From Winogradskyella sp. (GTDB lineage Bacteria; Bacteroidota; Bacteroidia; Flavobacteriales; Flavobacteriaceae), in the NCBI GenBank assembly GCA_013002225.1, contig JABDKL010000160.1, positions 1-33,553 of the forward strand: 33,553 nucleotides of DNA. The letters run 5' to 3'. Under the pieces are notes generated by a model that was given only the letters and a program-made list of their open reading frames with translations, searched no databases and was not told where the DNA came from. The translations under genes were made by a program, and so were the position numbers. Within the stretch, counting starts at the first letter, position 1, and every line of letters starts with the position of its first letter. Shown piece after piece: positions 1 through 7,975 of this stretch.

Positions 1-2
1 AT

Positions 3-575
3 ATAAAAATGCTTGGTGCTAAAGGTCTGAAAAAAGCTACTGAAGTTGCTATTTTAAATGCTAATTATATCAAAGAGCGTTTAGAAGGTTTCTACCCGAC
101 TTTATACACTGGTGAAAATGGTAGAGCAGCTCACGAAATGATTATAGACTGTCGCGATTTTAAAACAAATGGCATAGAAGTGACTGATATTGCCAAGCGA
201 CTAATGGATTATGGTTTCCATGCCCCAACAGTATCTTTTCCAGTTGCAGGCACAATGATGATTGAGCCGACTGAAAGCGAAAGTAAAGTAGAAATGGATC
301 GATTTTGTGATGCCATGATATCAATACGTAAAGAGATAGATACTGTTTCTAACGATGAGCCAAATAATATACTTAAAAACGCACCTCATACAATGGCAAT
401 GCTTACATCCAATGAGTGGTTATTGCCTTATACCAGAGAAAAAGCTGCTTTTCCTTTGGATTATCTCCTAGATAATAAGTTTTGGCCATCGGTAAGACGT
501 GTCGACGAAGCTTACGGCGATAGAAATCTTATGTGTAGTTGTGCTCCGATGGAAGCCTATATGGAAGCTAATTAA
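3..575 (+). CDS. gcvP: Glycine dehydrogenase (decarboxylating), P protein, C-terminal part
   Basis: This is the C-terminal end of the PLP-dependent P protein of the glycine cleavage system, which decarboxylates glycine and passes the aminomethyl group to lipoylated H protein. The frame is open to the window edge (two codons before the first ATG at 9), so that ATG is internal and the gene starts upstream. About 190 of the usual roughly 950 residues are present. Family hallmarks are the segment [20 protein letters not shown] followed by ESE, and the tail with [28 protein letters not shown]. The PLP lysine lies outside the window. Spacing to the next gene is 134 bases, so that gene probably has its own promoter. 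Family assignment is firm. Confidence 0.95.
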   Translation: MKMLGAKGLKKATEVAILNANYIKERLEGFYPTLYTGENGRAAHEMIIDCRDFKTNGIEVTDIAKRLMDYGFHAPTVSFPVAGTMMIEPTESESKVEMDRFCDAMISIRKEIDTVSNDEPNNILKNAPHTMAMLTSNEWLLPYTREKAAFPLDYLLDNKFWPSVRRVDEAYGDRNLMCSCAPMEAYMEAN

Positions 576-615
576 TATTTTAATAATTAAAGTTATTGTA
601 ATTATTTAGCTATTA

Positions 616-692
616 ATTACGAATTCCTTAAAAATTGAAATTTTAGATAGGTAACCTATTGAATTTTCTACAATATTAATTAGATTCGTAAT
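616..692. repeat. Nested inverted repeats between gcvP and the KAS III-like gene
   Basis: A perfect 9-base inverted repeat, ATTACGAAT at 616-624 and ATTCGTAAT at 684-692, encloses a second palindrome ATAGGT-A-ACCTAT at 646-658 that is flanked by imperfectly matching GAAATT and GAATTTTC arms. The right outer arm overlaps the candidate -7 element of the next gene. It could be an operator or a transcribed stem. In sequence this AT-rich, short inverted repeats also occur by chance. Confidence 0.4.
659..688 (+). promoter_or_regulatory. Candidate promoter of the KAS III-like gene
   Basis: TTG at 659-661 is followed after 19 bases by TAGATTCG at 681-688, which matches seven of eight positions of the Bacteroidota -7 consensus TANNTTTG. 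Transcription would begin near 695 and leave a leader of about 15 bases before the ATG at 710. This is a pattern match only. Confidence 0.4.
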
Positions 693-709
693 ACTGAAAT
701 TAAATAACT

Positions 710-1768
710 ATGTCGATTAAGATCACAGGAACGGGAAGTTATATACCGAGTAATATAGAAAAGAATGAAGATTTTTACAATCATGAATTCTTAAATGCCG
801 ATGGCTCCACTATAAATAGCCCAAATGAAGTTATTGTAGAGAAATTTAAAGCAATAACTGGTATTCAGGAACGACGATATATAAAAACGGAATTAACTAA
901 CTCTGATATTGCCTTTTTTGCCGCAGAACGCGCAATCAATGATGCTCAAATTGATAAAGAAAGTTTAGACTACATTATTGTCGCTCATAATTATGGCGAT
1001 ATAAAATATGATACGAATCAAAGCGATACAGTACCAAGCATTGCGTCTCGTGTAAAACATTTATTAAAAATTAAAAATCCAAAATGTGTAGGCTATGACT
1101 TACTTTTTGGATGTCCAGGTTGGGTTGAAGGCGTTATACAGGCCAAAGCATTTATAAGTTCAGGCTTAGCTAAACGTTGCTTGGTAATTGGATCTGAAAC
1201 ACTCTCCAGAGTTATCGACGAGCACGACCGAGACTCAATGATATATAGTGATGGTGCTGGCGCAGTAATCATTGAAGAAACTAGCGAAAAAGGGGGGATA
1301 ATTGCTCATGAAAGTGCAACCTTTGCACTTGATGAAGCTCACTTTATTTATTTTGGCGAAACCAATCATCCAGACATAAGCGATAAACGTCGTTATATCA
1401 AAATGTACGGACGTAAGATTTATGAATTTGCCTTAACAAATGTGCCACTAGCCATAAAAGAGACTATAGAGAAAGCGGGTGTCTCTATTTCAGATGTAAA
1501 AAAGATTCTGATTCATCAGGCCAATGAAAAAATGGATGAAGCCATTGTCAAGCGACTCTATAAACTGCACAAGCAGGACGTGCCAGAACTAATTATGCCT
1601 ATGACGATAAATCGTCTGGGTAATTCTAGCGTTGCAACAGTACCTACCTTATATGATATGATTTTAAAAGGTGAACTGGATAATCAAGAAATTAATAAAG
1701 GGGATATAATTATTTTTGCAAGTGTTGGAGCTGGCATGAATATTAATGCTATAGTGTACCAGCAGTAA
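710..1768 (+). CDS. 3-oxoacyl-ACP synthase III-like condensing enzyme (thiolase fold)
   Basis: This 352-residue protein has the FabH/KAS III fold with the complete catalytic triad: Cys135 in LLFGCPGW, His269 in ILIHQANEKM and Asn305 in NRLGNSSVAT. The family catalyses Claisen condensation of an acyl-CoA or acyl enzyme with malonyl-ACP or another acyl donor. It is about 35 residues longer than housekeeping FabH (about 317), with an extended N-terminal region and a polar stretch around residues 92-110. This suggests a FabH paralogue with its own substrate rather than the primary initiator of fatty acid synthesis. It stands 33 bases before a methyltransferase and in line with a glycosyltransferase, which hints at a role in a modified lipid or pigment. 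That role is inference. The fold and triad are clear. Confidence 0.85.
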   Translation: MSIKITGTGSYIPSNIEKNEDFYNHEFLNADGSTINSPNEVIVEKFKAITGIQERRYIKTELTNSDIAFFAAERAINDAQIDKESLDYIIVAHNYGDIKYDTNQSDTVPSIASRVKHLLKIKNPKCVGYDLLFGCPGWVEGVIQAKAFISSGLAKRCLVIGSETLSRVIDEHDRDSMIYSDGAGAVIIEETSEKGGIIAHESATFALDEAHFIYFGETNHPDISDKRRYIKMYGRKIYEFALTNVPLAIKETIEKAGVSISDVKKILIHQANEKMDEAIVKRLYKLHKQDVPELIMPMTINRLGNSSVATVPTLYDMILKGELDNQEINKGDIIIFASVGAGMNINAIVYQQ

Positions 1769-1801
1769 ATTTACAGATTATCAATTTCTTGTAAAACTAA
1801 T

Positions 1802-2323
1802 ATGTACGAAAACACCTTTCCTAATAAACGTTTTAGATATACTCTTCAATTTTTAAACAAGCATATTAAAAAATCAGAATCTATATTGGATCTGGGCGTA
1901 AAAAATCCATTTTCTGAAATTATGATTTCCGAAGGTTATAAGGTTACCAATACAACTGGCGAGGATCTGGATGAAAATCAAAATGCCGTTGCAACCTCAA
2001 CGGCCGACGTCGTTACTGCATTCGAGATTTTTGAACATTTGTTATCGCCTTATCAGGTCCTAAAATCAATAAAGGCCCAAAAACTTGTGATTAGTGTACC
2101 GTTAAGATTATGGTTTGCCGCTGCTTATAGAAGCAAAACCGATAAACGAGACAGGCATTATCACGAATTTGAGGACTGGCAGCTAGATTGGTTATTAGAG
2201 AAAACAGGCTGGGTTATCAAGGACCGACAAAAATGGACTAATCCGGTGAATAAAATTGGAATCAGACCATTATTAAGACGATTCACAAAAAGATATTATA
2301 TTGTATATGCCGAAAGCGCTTAA
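1802..2323 (+). CDS. Class I SAM-dependent methyltransferase, small
   Basis: A 173-residue protein with a shortened Rossmann methyltransferase core. The SAM-binding motif I appears as ILDLGVKNPFSE (residues 28-39). A motif IV-like segment, ADVVTAFEIFEHLLSPY, follows, and then a strand LVISVPLRLW. The basic C-terminal half (RSKTDKRDRHYHEFEDWQLDWL) resembles Methyltransf_11/23-type proteins that act on glycans or lipids. The substrate cannot be read from the sequence. It lies 33 bases after the KAS III-like gene and 24 bases before the glycosyltransferase, on the same strand, so the three are probably one transcript. Length is near the lower end of the family, but all core strands seem present. 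Confidence 0.75.
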   Translation: MYENTFPNKRFRYTLQFLNKHIKKSESILDLGVKNPFSEIMISEGYKVTNTTGEDLDENQNAVATSTADVVTAFEIFEHLLSPYQVLKSIKAQKLVISVPLRLWFAAAYRSKTDKRDRHYHEFEDWQLDWLLEKTGWVIKDRQKWTNPVNKIGIRPLLRRFTKRYYIVYAESA

Positions 2324-2347
2324 CTTTGAATAAATCTTATTTCAATT

Positions 2348-3196
2348 TTGAACTTTTATATTGTTATTCCTGCTCATAATGAAGAACTTTTTATCGGTAA
2401 AACTTTAGAATCTTTATCAAAACAGACTTTACTTCCAAAAAAAGTGGTGGTTGTCAATGATAATTCTACCGATAATACCAAAATTATTAGCGAAGATTAC
2501 GCTAAAAAACATGAATGGGTTTCGGTATTAAGTTTTAAATCTTCAAATAAACATTTACCAGGTTCGAAAATTATTAATGCTTTTAATAAAGGTTTAAAAA
2601 CGCTTGATAATGACTATGATGTGATCTGTAAATATGATGCAGATCTTATCTTTCCTACAAACTACTTAGAAGTTTTGGCAGAACATTTTAAAGCCAATAA
2701 CAAGCTAGGGATGGCGTCTGGGTTTTGCTATATCAAAAAAAACGAACAATGGGTTTTAGAGAACCTAACTAACAAAGACCATATACGTGGTGCATTAAAG
2801 GCCTACCGAAAGGATTGTTTTAATCAAATAGGCCAATTAAAAGCTTCAATGGGATGGGATACAATAGATGAGCTCCTTGCAAAATATCATGGATGGGACA
2901 TTTTAACCGATCCAACCTTGCATGTTAAACACCTTAAACCAACAGGAAAATCCTATAACAAGGGCTCTAAATACTTACAGGGTGAGGCCATGTATAAAAT
3001 GCGTTATGGCTTTTGGATTACTTTAATTTCAGCTCTAAAATTAGCCTTAAAAAAAAGAAGCTTTATCTTATTTAAAGATTATATGACTGGTTATTTTAAA
3101 GCGAAATCTAATAACGTAGACTACTTAGTCTCCCAAGAAGAAGGTCAATTTATAAGAAATCTACGCTGGAAAGGTGTAGTCCGTAAATTTTTCTAA
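2348..3196 (+). CDS. Family 2 glycosyltransferase (GT-A fold)
   Basis: A 282-residue GT2 enzyme that would transfer a sugar from a nucleotide sugar. The N-terminus carries the typical VIPAHNEELFIGKTL, then VVVVNDNSTDNT, and an aspartate motif in CKYDADLIFP that fits the metal-binding DXD position. A second conserved stretch is GWDTIDELLAKYHGW. The C-terminal part (SALKLALKKRSF) is amphipathic or membrane-associated rather than multi-spanning. The start codon is TTG at 2348; it places the first strand directly at the start, as usual in the family, and no in-frame ATG lies nearby upstream. The stop overlaps the stop of convergent pafA. The acceptor is unknown; the neighbours suggest a lipid or envelope glycan. 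Confidence 0.85.
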   Translation: MNFYIVIPAHNEELFIGKTLESLSKQTLLPKKVVVVNDNSTDNTKIISEDYAKKHEWVSVLSFKSSNKHLPGSKIINAFNKGLKTLDNDYDVICKYDADLIFPTNYLEVLAEHFKANNKLGMASGFCYIKKNEQWVLENLTNKDHIRGALKAYRKDCFNQIGQLKASMGWDTIDELLAKYHGWDILTDPTLHVKHLKPTGKSYNKGSKYLQGEAMYKMRYGFWITLISALKLALKKRSFILFKDYMTGYFKAKSNNVDYLVSQEEGQFIRNLRWKGVVRKFF

Positions 3197-4860
3197 TCAA
3201 TAATAAACCCTAAGGGTTTGCCGGTGTTACTATTAGGAAAACTTATACCCAGTAAGGCTGAAATTGTTGGTGCAATATCAGGTATTACTGTTTTTTCATA
3301 TGTTTCACCATGTTTTATACCATTCCCAAAAAACAATAATGGTACATGTGTATCGTAGTTTAAAGCACTACCATGCGTAGAACCGGTTATACCATAAGAT
3401 ATATAGGCCACATCATCTACTAAAATAACGTCTCCAGAACGCTTTTGGTTATATCCATTCTGTAACAAAGCCTCAATACCCTGTGAAAAGTTAGCTGAGT
3501 TCATAGTTGCGGCAGTATAAACTTTAGCAATGTTTTTATATTTAATTTGCTCATTTGCAATGGCCTCCTGAACTTCTCGAATATTAAGACCTAATTCTTC
3601 AACTTTTTCTTTATTGATAAAAATTTGATTGTTGCTAATATTTTCAACAATCTCAGTGGTACCGTAGATAGAAATCAAAAATTCCTGAAATTTCTCTTTT
3701 CTTAAGTTGTTATCCACATACCCTGAAGGAATATTAACGGAATTTAAATAGGAAGGAACATTTACAGCGCCATGATCCGAAGTTAAAAATACAGTATAGC
3801 TACCCTCACCTACCGTTTCGTCTAAGAAATTAAAAAAACGTTCTAAGTCTTTATCTAACCTAATATAAGTGTCTTGTACTTCTTTAGAGTTTACACCAAA
3901 GTTATGACCCACATAATCTGTAGCAGAAAAACTAACGGTAAGCACATCAGTAAAATCATCTTGACCTAAATTTTCAGCCTTAATGGCTTCCATGGAAAAA
4001 TCAACTGTAAGACTATTGCCAAAAGGTGTAGCCTTGAGAATATCGAAACCGCGATTGTCTTTGCTTAACTCCGCTAAGTCGTATGGAAATACAGCTTTCT
4101 CTTTGCCTTGAAACCCGCCTTCGAACCTATTTTCATCAGCGCCACTTTCCGAATAAGTTGAAATATCATATAATGTATTCCAAACCTTGAGGTAAGACTC
4201 AGCTTTTTCAGATATATTAAACGCTTTTACCCATTCTGGTAATTCATTCATATAAAAAGTGCTAGAAATCCAAGCGCCTTCGTCCACACCATGAAACCAG
4301 TATGCAGCATTGGCTGTATGACCCGCTGGCAAAATAGCACCGCGATCTTTAAGAGAAATACCAATTGTTTTACCTTTAAGTTGGGTAAACAACCTATTTT
4401 CATCACAAAAGGTTGTTACTAACATTCTATGAGGAGACATCTGCCCTGCAGCACTCTCTGTACCCACTGAATTAACGGTGTCATCACCAGCACAGTAGAC
4501 AATTTCATTGGTTTCTTTATCGTACCAGTTATTACTGATTACACCATGATATTTTGGAGTTGTTCCGCTAAATACTGACGCATGACCAGGTCCAGTATAG
4601 GTGGGTACATAGTTAAAATGATTGTTTTTACAATTAAAACCTTGTCGCATCATACGCTTAAAACCGCCTTCGCCAAACTTAGTTTCAAATCGTGTTAGAT
4701 AATCATATCGCATCTGATCTACAACGATCCCAACAATAAGTTTAGGCTTATTTTCTGTAATTTCAGTATGAGATGGTTGTATGGTATTAGAGTTGATCGA
4801 TTGTGATTTACAAGATGTAAAAGCCAGTACTATAAGAATTAATACATAAAATTTTTTCAT
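3193..4860 (-). CDS. pafA: PafA-type alkaline phosphatase, lipoprotein
   Basis: A periplasm-facing phosphate monoesterase of the alkaline phosphatase superfamily, like PafA of flavobacteria, which frees phosphate from many phosphomonoesters. Length is 555 residues. The N-terminus is a lipoprotein signal (LILIVLAFTSC, Cys17). All PafA active-site residues appear with a constant shift of about 10 from the characterised enzyme: zinc ligands Asp48, Asp315, His319, Asp362, His363 and His496; nucleophile Thr89 in PTYTGPGHAS; Asn110; and the Lys171/Arg173 pair in LKDRGAILPAGH that contacts the phosphate and marks monoesterase specificity. It is transcribed alone, convergent with the glycosyltransferase and divergent from mlaE. 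A -7 match lies at 4888-4895. No Pho-box-like repeat was recognised, in keeping with the phosphate-independent expression known for this family. Confidence 0.92.
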   Translation of the reverse strand: MKKFYVLILIVLAFTSCKSQSINSNTIQPSHTEITENKPKLIVGIVVDQMRYDYLTRFETKFGEGGFKRMMRQGFNCKNNHFNYVPTYTGPGHASVFSGTTPKYHGVISNNWYDKETNEIVYCAGDDTVNSVGTESAAGQMSPHRMLVTTFCDENRLFTQLKGKTIGISLKDRGAILPAGHTANAAYWFHGVDEGAWISSTFYMNELPEWVKAFNISEKAESYLKVWNTLYDISTYSESGADENRFEGGFQGKEKAVFPYDLAELSKDNRGFDILKATPFGNSLTVDFSMEAIKAENLGQDDFTDVLTVSFSATDYVGHNFGVNSKEVQDTYIRLDKDLERFFNFLDETVGEGSYTVFLTSDHGAVNVPSYLNSVNIPSGYVDNNLRKEKFQEFLISIYGTTEIVENISNNQIFINKEKVEELGLNIREVQEAIANEQIKYKNIAKVYTAATMNSANFSQGIEALLQNGYNQKRSGDVILVDDVAYISYGITGSTHGSALNYDTHVPLLFFGNGIKHGETYEKTVIPDIAPTISALLGISFPNSNTGKPLGFIID

Positions 4861-4887
4861 AATAAAATAAGCCTTTCAATTTGACTG

Positions 4888-4895
4888 CAAAAATA
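4888..4895 (-). promoter_or_regulatory. Candidate -7 element of pafA
   Basis: On the minus strand the bases read TATTTTTG, a full match to TANNTTTG, placed so that the pafA leader would be about 20 bases. I found no clear TTTG at the expected -33 distance, so this is a weak call. Confidence 0.35.
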
Positions 4896-4974
4896 CGGAT
4901 TATAGAATATCTTAATTTAAATTAACATTAATAAACCTATCTTTTTTTATACTTTAGCACTAATAAAATCTTAG

Positions 4975-5712
4975 ATGAAGTACCTTCATAATATTGGCTC
5001 ATATTTTTTAATGATTAAGGATATTTTTCGCAAACCAACCAAATGGTCTGTAATGAAAACTTTAATTTTTAAGGATATAGACGATTTAATTATAGGATCT
5101 TTAGGTATAGTTGCCTTTATAGCCTTTTTTGTTGGCGGTGTTGTTGCTATACAAACCTCATTAAATATAAGTAATCCGTTAATTCCTAAATATTTGGTAG
5201 GCTTTGCAACACGCCAGTCAATAATATTAGAATTTGCGCCCACATTTATTTCCATAATTATGGCAGGTAAAGTTGGATCATTTATCACCTCAAGTATTGG
5301 TACTATGCGGGTAACGGAACAAATTGATGCCTTAGAGGTTATGGGCATTAACGCTATAAATTATTTAGTGTTTCCAAAATTTATTGCCTTAATGTTGTAT
5401 CCGTTTGTTATTTCGATAGCCATGTTTTTGGGTATTCTAGGTGGACTCGCTGCTTGTGTTTATGGCGGCTATGGGACATTAGAAGATTATATAGAAGGTG
5501 TACGAACAGATTTTATAGTTTTCCACATGGTTTATGCATTCATTAAAACCATTGTATTTGCTTTTGTATTAGCTACAATTCCTTCTTTTTACGGCTATTT
5601 TATGAAAGGAGGCGCCTTAGAGGTTGGTAAAGCTAGTACCACTTCTTTTGTATGGACAAGTGTTGTAATTATTTTACTTAACTTTTTACTAACCAGTTTA
5701 TTATTAGGCTAA
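4975..5712 (+). CDS. mlaE: MlaE/YrbE family lipid ABC transporter permease
   Basis: A 245-residue inner-membrane permease of the MlaE family, which works with an MlaF ATPase and an MCE-domain protein to move phospholipid between the inner and outer membranes. The hydrophobic segments at about residues 45-70, 90-110, 145-170, 185-210 and 225-245 fit the family. The diagnostic cytoplasmic loop is RVTEQIDALEVMGIN (about residues 110-124), and FAPTFISIIMAGKVG comes just before it. The gene overlaps the ATPase gene by one base (TAATG), so the two are co-translated. No MCE (MlaD-like) gene follows; the next gene is on the other strand, so the substrate-binding partner must be encoded elsewhere. Confidence 0.92.
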   Translation: MKYLHNIGSYFLMIKDIFRKPTKWSVMKTLIFKDIDDLIIGSLGIVAFIAFFVGGVVAIQTSLNISNPLIPKYLVGFATRQSIILEFAPTFISIIMAGKVGSFITSSIGTMRVTEQIDALEVMGINAINYLVFPKFIALMLYPFVISIAMFLGILGGLAACVYGGYGTLEDYIEGVRTDFIVFHMVYAFIKTIVFAFVLATIPSFYGYFMKGGALEVGKASTTSFVWTSVVIILLNFLLTSLLLG

Positions 5713-6479
5713 TGATAGAAGTAAAAGACTTACATAAATCTTTTGGAGATGCGCATATTTTAAAGGGCATATCAACAGTTTTTGAAAAAGGGAAAACCAA
5801 TCTTATCATTGGTCAAAGTGGTTCTGGTAAAACGGTTTTTTTAAAATGCCTACTCGGTCTATTTGATTATGAAAGTGGCTCCATCATGTATGAAGGCAAA
5901 GCTTTTAAAAAATTGAGTATTGATGAGCGTACGGCATTGCGCTCAGAAATTGGTATGGTTTTTCAAGGGAGCGCATTGTTTGATTCTATGACAATTGCAC
6001 AGAATGTTATGTTTCCGCTACGCATGTTTACTAAACAAAGTAAAAGCGAAATGGAAGATAGAGTGAATTTTGTTTTAAATCGTGTAAACCTCTCAGATGC
6101 TCATAATAAAATGCCTAGCGAAGCTTCTGGAGGTATGCAAAAACGTGTAGCTATTGCTCGTGCTATTGTTAACAAGCCTAAATACCTGTTTTGTGATGAA
6201 CCTAATTCTGGTTTAGACCCACGAACATCTATAGTTATTGATAATCTTATTAAAGAAATCACTGAAGAATATCAAATCACAACGGTAATTAACTCTCACG
6301 ATATGAACTCGGTAATGCAAATTGGTGAGAAAATAGTTTTTTTAAAAGACGGACTTAAAGAATGGGAAGGTTCCAGAAAAACAATTTTTAAAACGGATAA
6401 TGAAGCTGTTACCAATTTTGTTTATTCCTCTGAACTCTTTAAGAAAGTAAGAAGAATGTACCTGGAAGAAAATCAGTAA
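5712..6479 (+). CDS. mlaF: MlaF-like ABC transporter ATP-binding protein
   Basis: A 255-residue cytoplasmic ABC ATPase that energises the MlaE permease. Visible motifs are Walker A GQSGSGKT (34-41), the Q-loop in GMVFQGS (about 85), the signature SGGMQ (139-143), Walker B with catalytic Glu163 in YLFCDEPNSGLDP, and the H-loop in INSHDM. The signature SGGMQKR and the wording around it are typical of the MlaF branch rather than of import ABCs. The ATG lies within the stop codon of mlaE. The gene ends at 6479 and the convergent DUF389 gene ends at 6480, so there is no space for an independent terminator between them. Confidence 0.93.
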   Translation: MIEVKDLHKSFGDAHILKGISTVFEKGKTNLIIGQSGSGKTVFLKCLLGLFDYESGSIMYEGKAFKKLSIDERTALRSEIGMVFQGSALFDSMTIAQNVMFPLRMFTKQSKSEMEDRVNFVLNRVNLSDAHNKMPSEASGGMQKRVAIARAIVNKPKYLFCDEPNSGLDPRTSIVIDNLIKEITEEYQITTVINSHDMNSVMQIGEKIVFLKDGLKEWEGSRKTIFKTDNEAVTNFVYSSELFKKVRRMYLEENQ

Positions 6480-7973
6480 TTAATTTCTTCGAATTAAAAC
6501 TGTATCTACTTTCAATTCTTGTTTAAGCCATTTCTGAAGCGCTCTTTCTCTAACTAAAACTACGCTATCACTTACAGATACTTTCCACCTAACATTTGCT
6601 ACCGTTACTGTATCTATATTAATGAAGTCTCTCGACTCAAGCATTTTTGCATATCCAAAAAACTCCAGATCATTAAATCTAACTTTGGCATCTTTAGAAA
6701 GACTACTAAATGACACTATATTGTCATTCGAGCTATTAGCTTCAATTACCTGATTTAAATTTGTAATATTTTGCTCTAATTCTTCTATTTGTTTTTGCAA
6801 GCCTGAAATAATATTGTCTTTTTGATCTAAATCTATATAGGCTCTATCCAATGACTGAATTAAACGATCAGCGCTTCTGGTTTTATTAGCATTTATAACT
6901 AACTCGAAGTCTACCAAGTTTTCATAGTCTTTTTTTTCATTCTGTAGATCTGAAATCATTTCATCACTAACATCTCCGTTGAAGTAAAGACTAATTTTTT
7001 TATTATCTGGGTCTAAATTTTTTCGCTGTAACCAAAGGTTTGGATTAGTATCAATTTCATTTTCAACAAAATTTTTATAATCTCTCTCATATTTACTCTC
7101 CTGTAAAACTCTTAGAAAGGTCCAAAATGCTGGTATCATAACGACAATTGCAAGAATAGTCGCAAATTGTGAAATTCGTTTCCGTTTGGCCGAATTTGCA
7201 TATTTAAGCATCGGAAACCGTAGAACCCTAAGCACTATAAAGGTTGCAAGGGCAATAAAAATGGTGTTTATGCTAAATAAGTACATCGCACCACCAAAGT
7301 ATTCCCAATTCCCTTTCGCGAGTCCATAACCTGCTGTACATAATGGCGGCATTAATGCGGTCGCGATTGCTACTCCAAAAATAACAGAGGCAATCGTCCC
7401 CTTTTTAGTACGTGCAATAATTAATGCTAATCCGCCAAAAAATGCTATTAATACATCTCTTATATCTGGTCGGGTTCTACCCAGCAATTCGGAATTATCT
7501 TCACTTAAAGGAAATAGCCAGAAAAATAAAAAAGCCGTTAGTAAACTTAGAATAATCATGGTTGCTAAGTTTATTAAAGACTTCCTAAGTGTATCTATGT
7601 CATTTAATGCTATAGACATTCCCACTCCAAGAATTGGACCCATTAAAGGAGAAATTAACATGGCCCCAATTACTACTGCGGTAGAATTGGCATTTAAACC
7701 CACAGAGGCCACAAAAATAGAACATACTAATATCCATGCAGTAGCGCCCTTAAAAGGAATATCTGCTTTAATTGCAGTAACGGTGGCATCCCTATCGGTA
7801 TCGTCTCTAAAATCTAATAACTCTCTTAAAAAAAGTTTTATACTTGTAAATAACCCTTGTGCATCTTTCTTAACAGCGTCTTTTTTTTCTTCTACCGCTG
7901 CCTCCTTGTTCATCTCATTGGTTATACGATCTTCTTCTTCCTCAGAGAAATTAAATTTATTTTCTTCACTCAT
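6480..7973 (-). CDS. DUF389 family membrane protein
   Basis: A 497-residue protein of the DUF389 family (TIGR00341-like), whose function is not established. The N-terminal 60 residues are charged. The membrane core at about residues 75-290 has roughly six hydrophobic segments, including the diagnostic GLNANSTAVVIGAMLISPLM and MGPILGVGMS, and later ATALMPPLCTAGYGLA. The C-terminal 200 residues are soluble and include a coiled coil (IISGLQKQIEELEQNITNL, about residue 390) before a small beta-rich end. The soluble tail is an addition to the minimal DUF389 core. The start lies two bases after the manC stop, so it is the last gene of the sprT-manC-DUF389 operon. Transport or signalling roles are speculation. 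Confidence 0.85.
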   Translation of the reverse strand: MSEENKFNFSEEEEDRITNEMNKEAAVEEKKDAVKKDAQGLFTSIKLFLRELLDFRDDTDRDATVTAIKADIPFKGATAWILVCSIFVASVGLNANSTAVVIGAMLISPLMGPILGVGMSIALNDIDTLRKSLINLATMIILSLLTAFLFFWLFPLSEDNSELLGRTRPDIRDVLIAFFGGLALIIARTKKGTIASVIFGVAIATALMPPLCTAGYGLAKGNWEYFGGAMYLFSINTIFIALATFIVLRVLRFPMLKYANSAKRKRISQFATILAIVVMIPAFWTFLRVLQESKYERDYKNFVENEIDTNPNLWLQRKNLDPDNKKISLYFNGDVSDEMISDLQNEKKDYENLVDFELVINANKTRSADRLIQSLDRAYIDLDQKDNIISGLQKQIEELEQNITNLNQVIEANSSNDNIVSFSSLSKDAKVRFNDLEFFGYAKMLESRDFINIDTVTVANVRWKVSVSDSVVLVRERALQKWLKQELKVDTVLIRRN

Positions 7974-7975
7974 AT

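Noticed and set aside
4986-5348. A 120-codon open frame antisense to mlaE
   Set aside because: It is a shadow of a hydrophobic coding region; the MlaE frame has clear family motifs.
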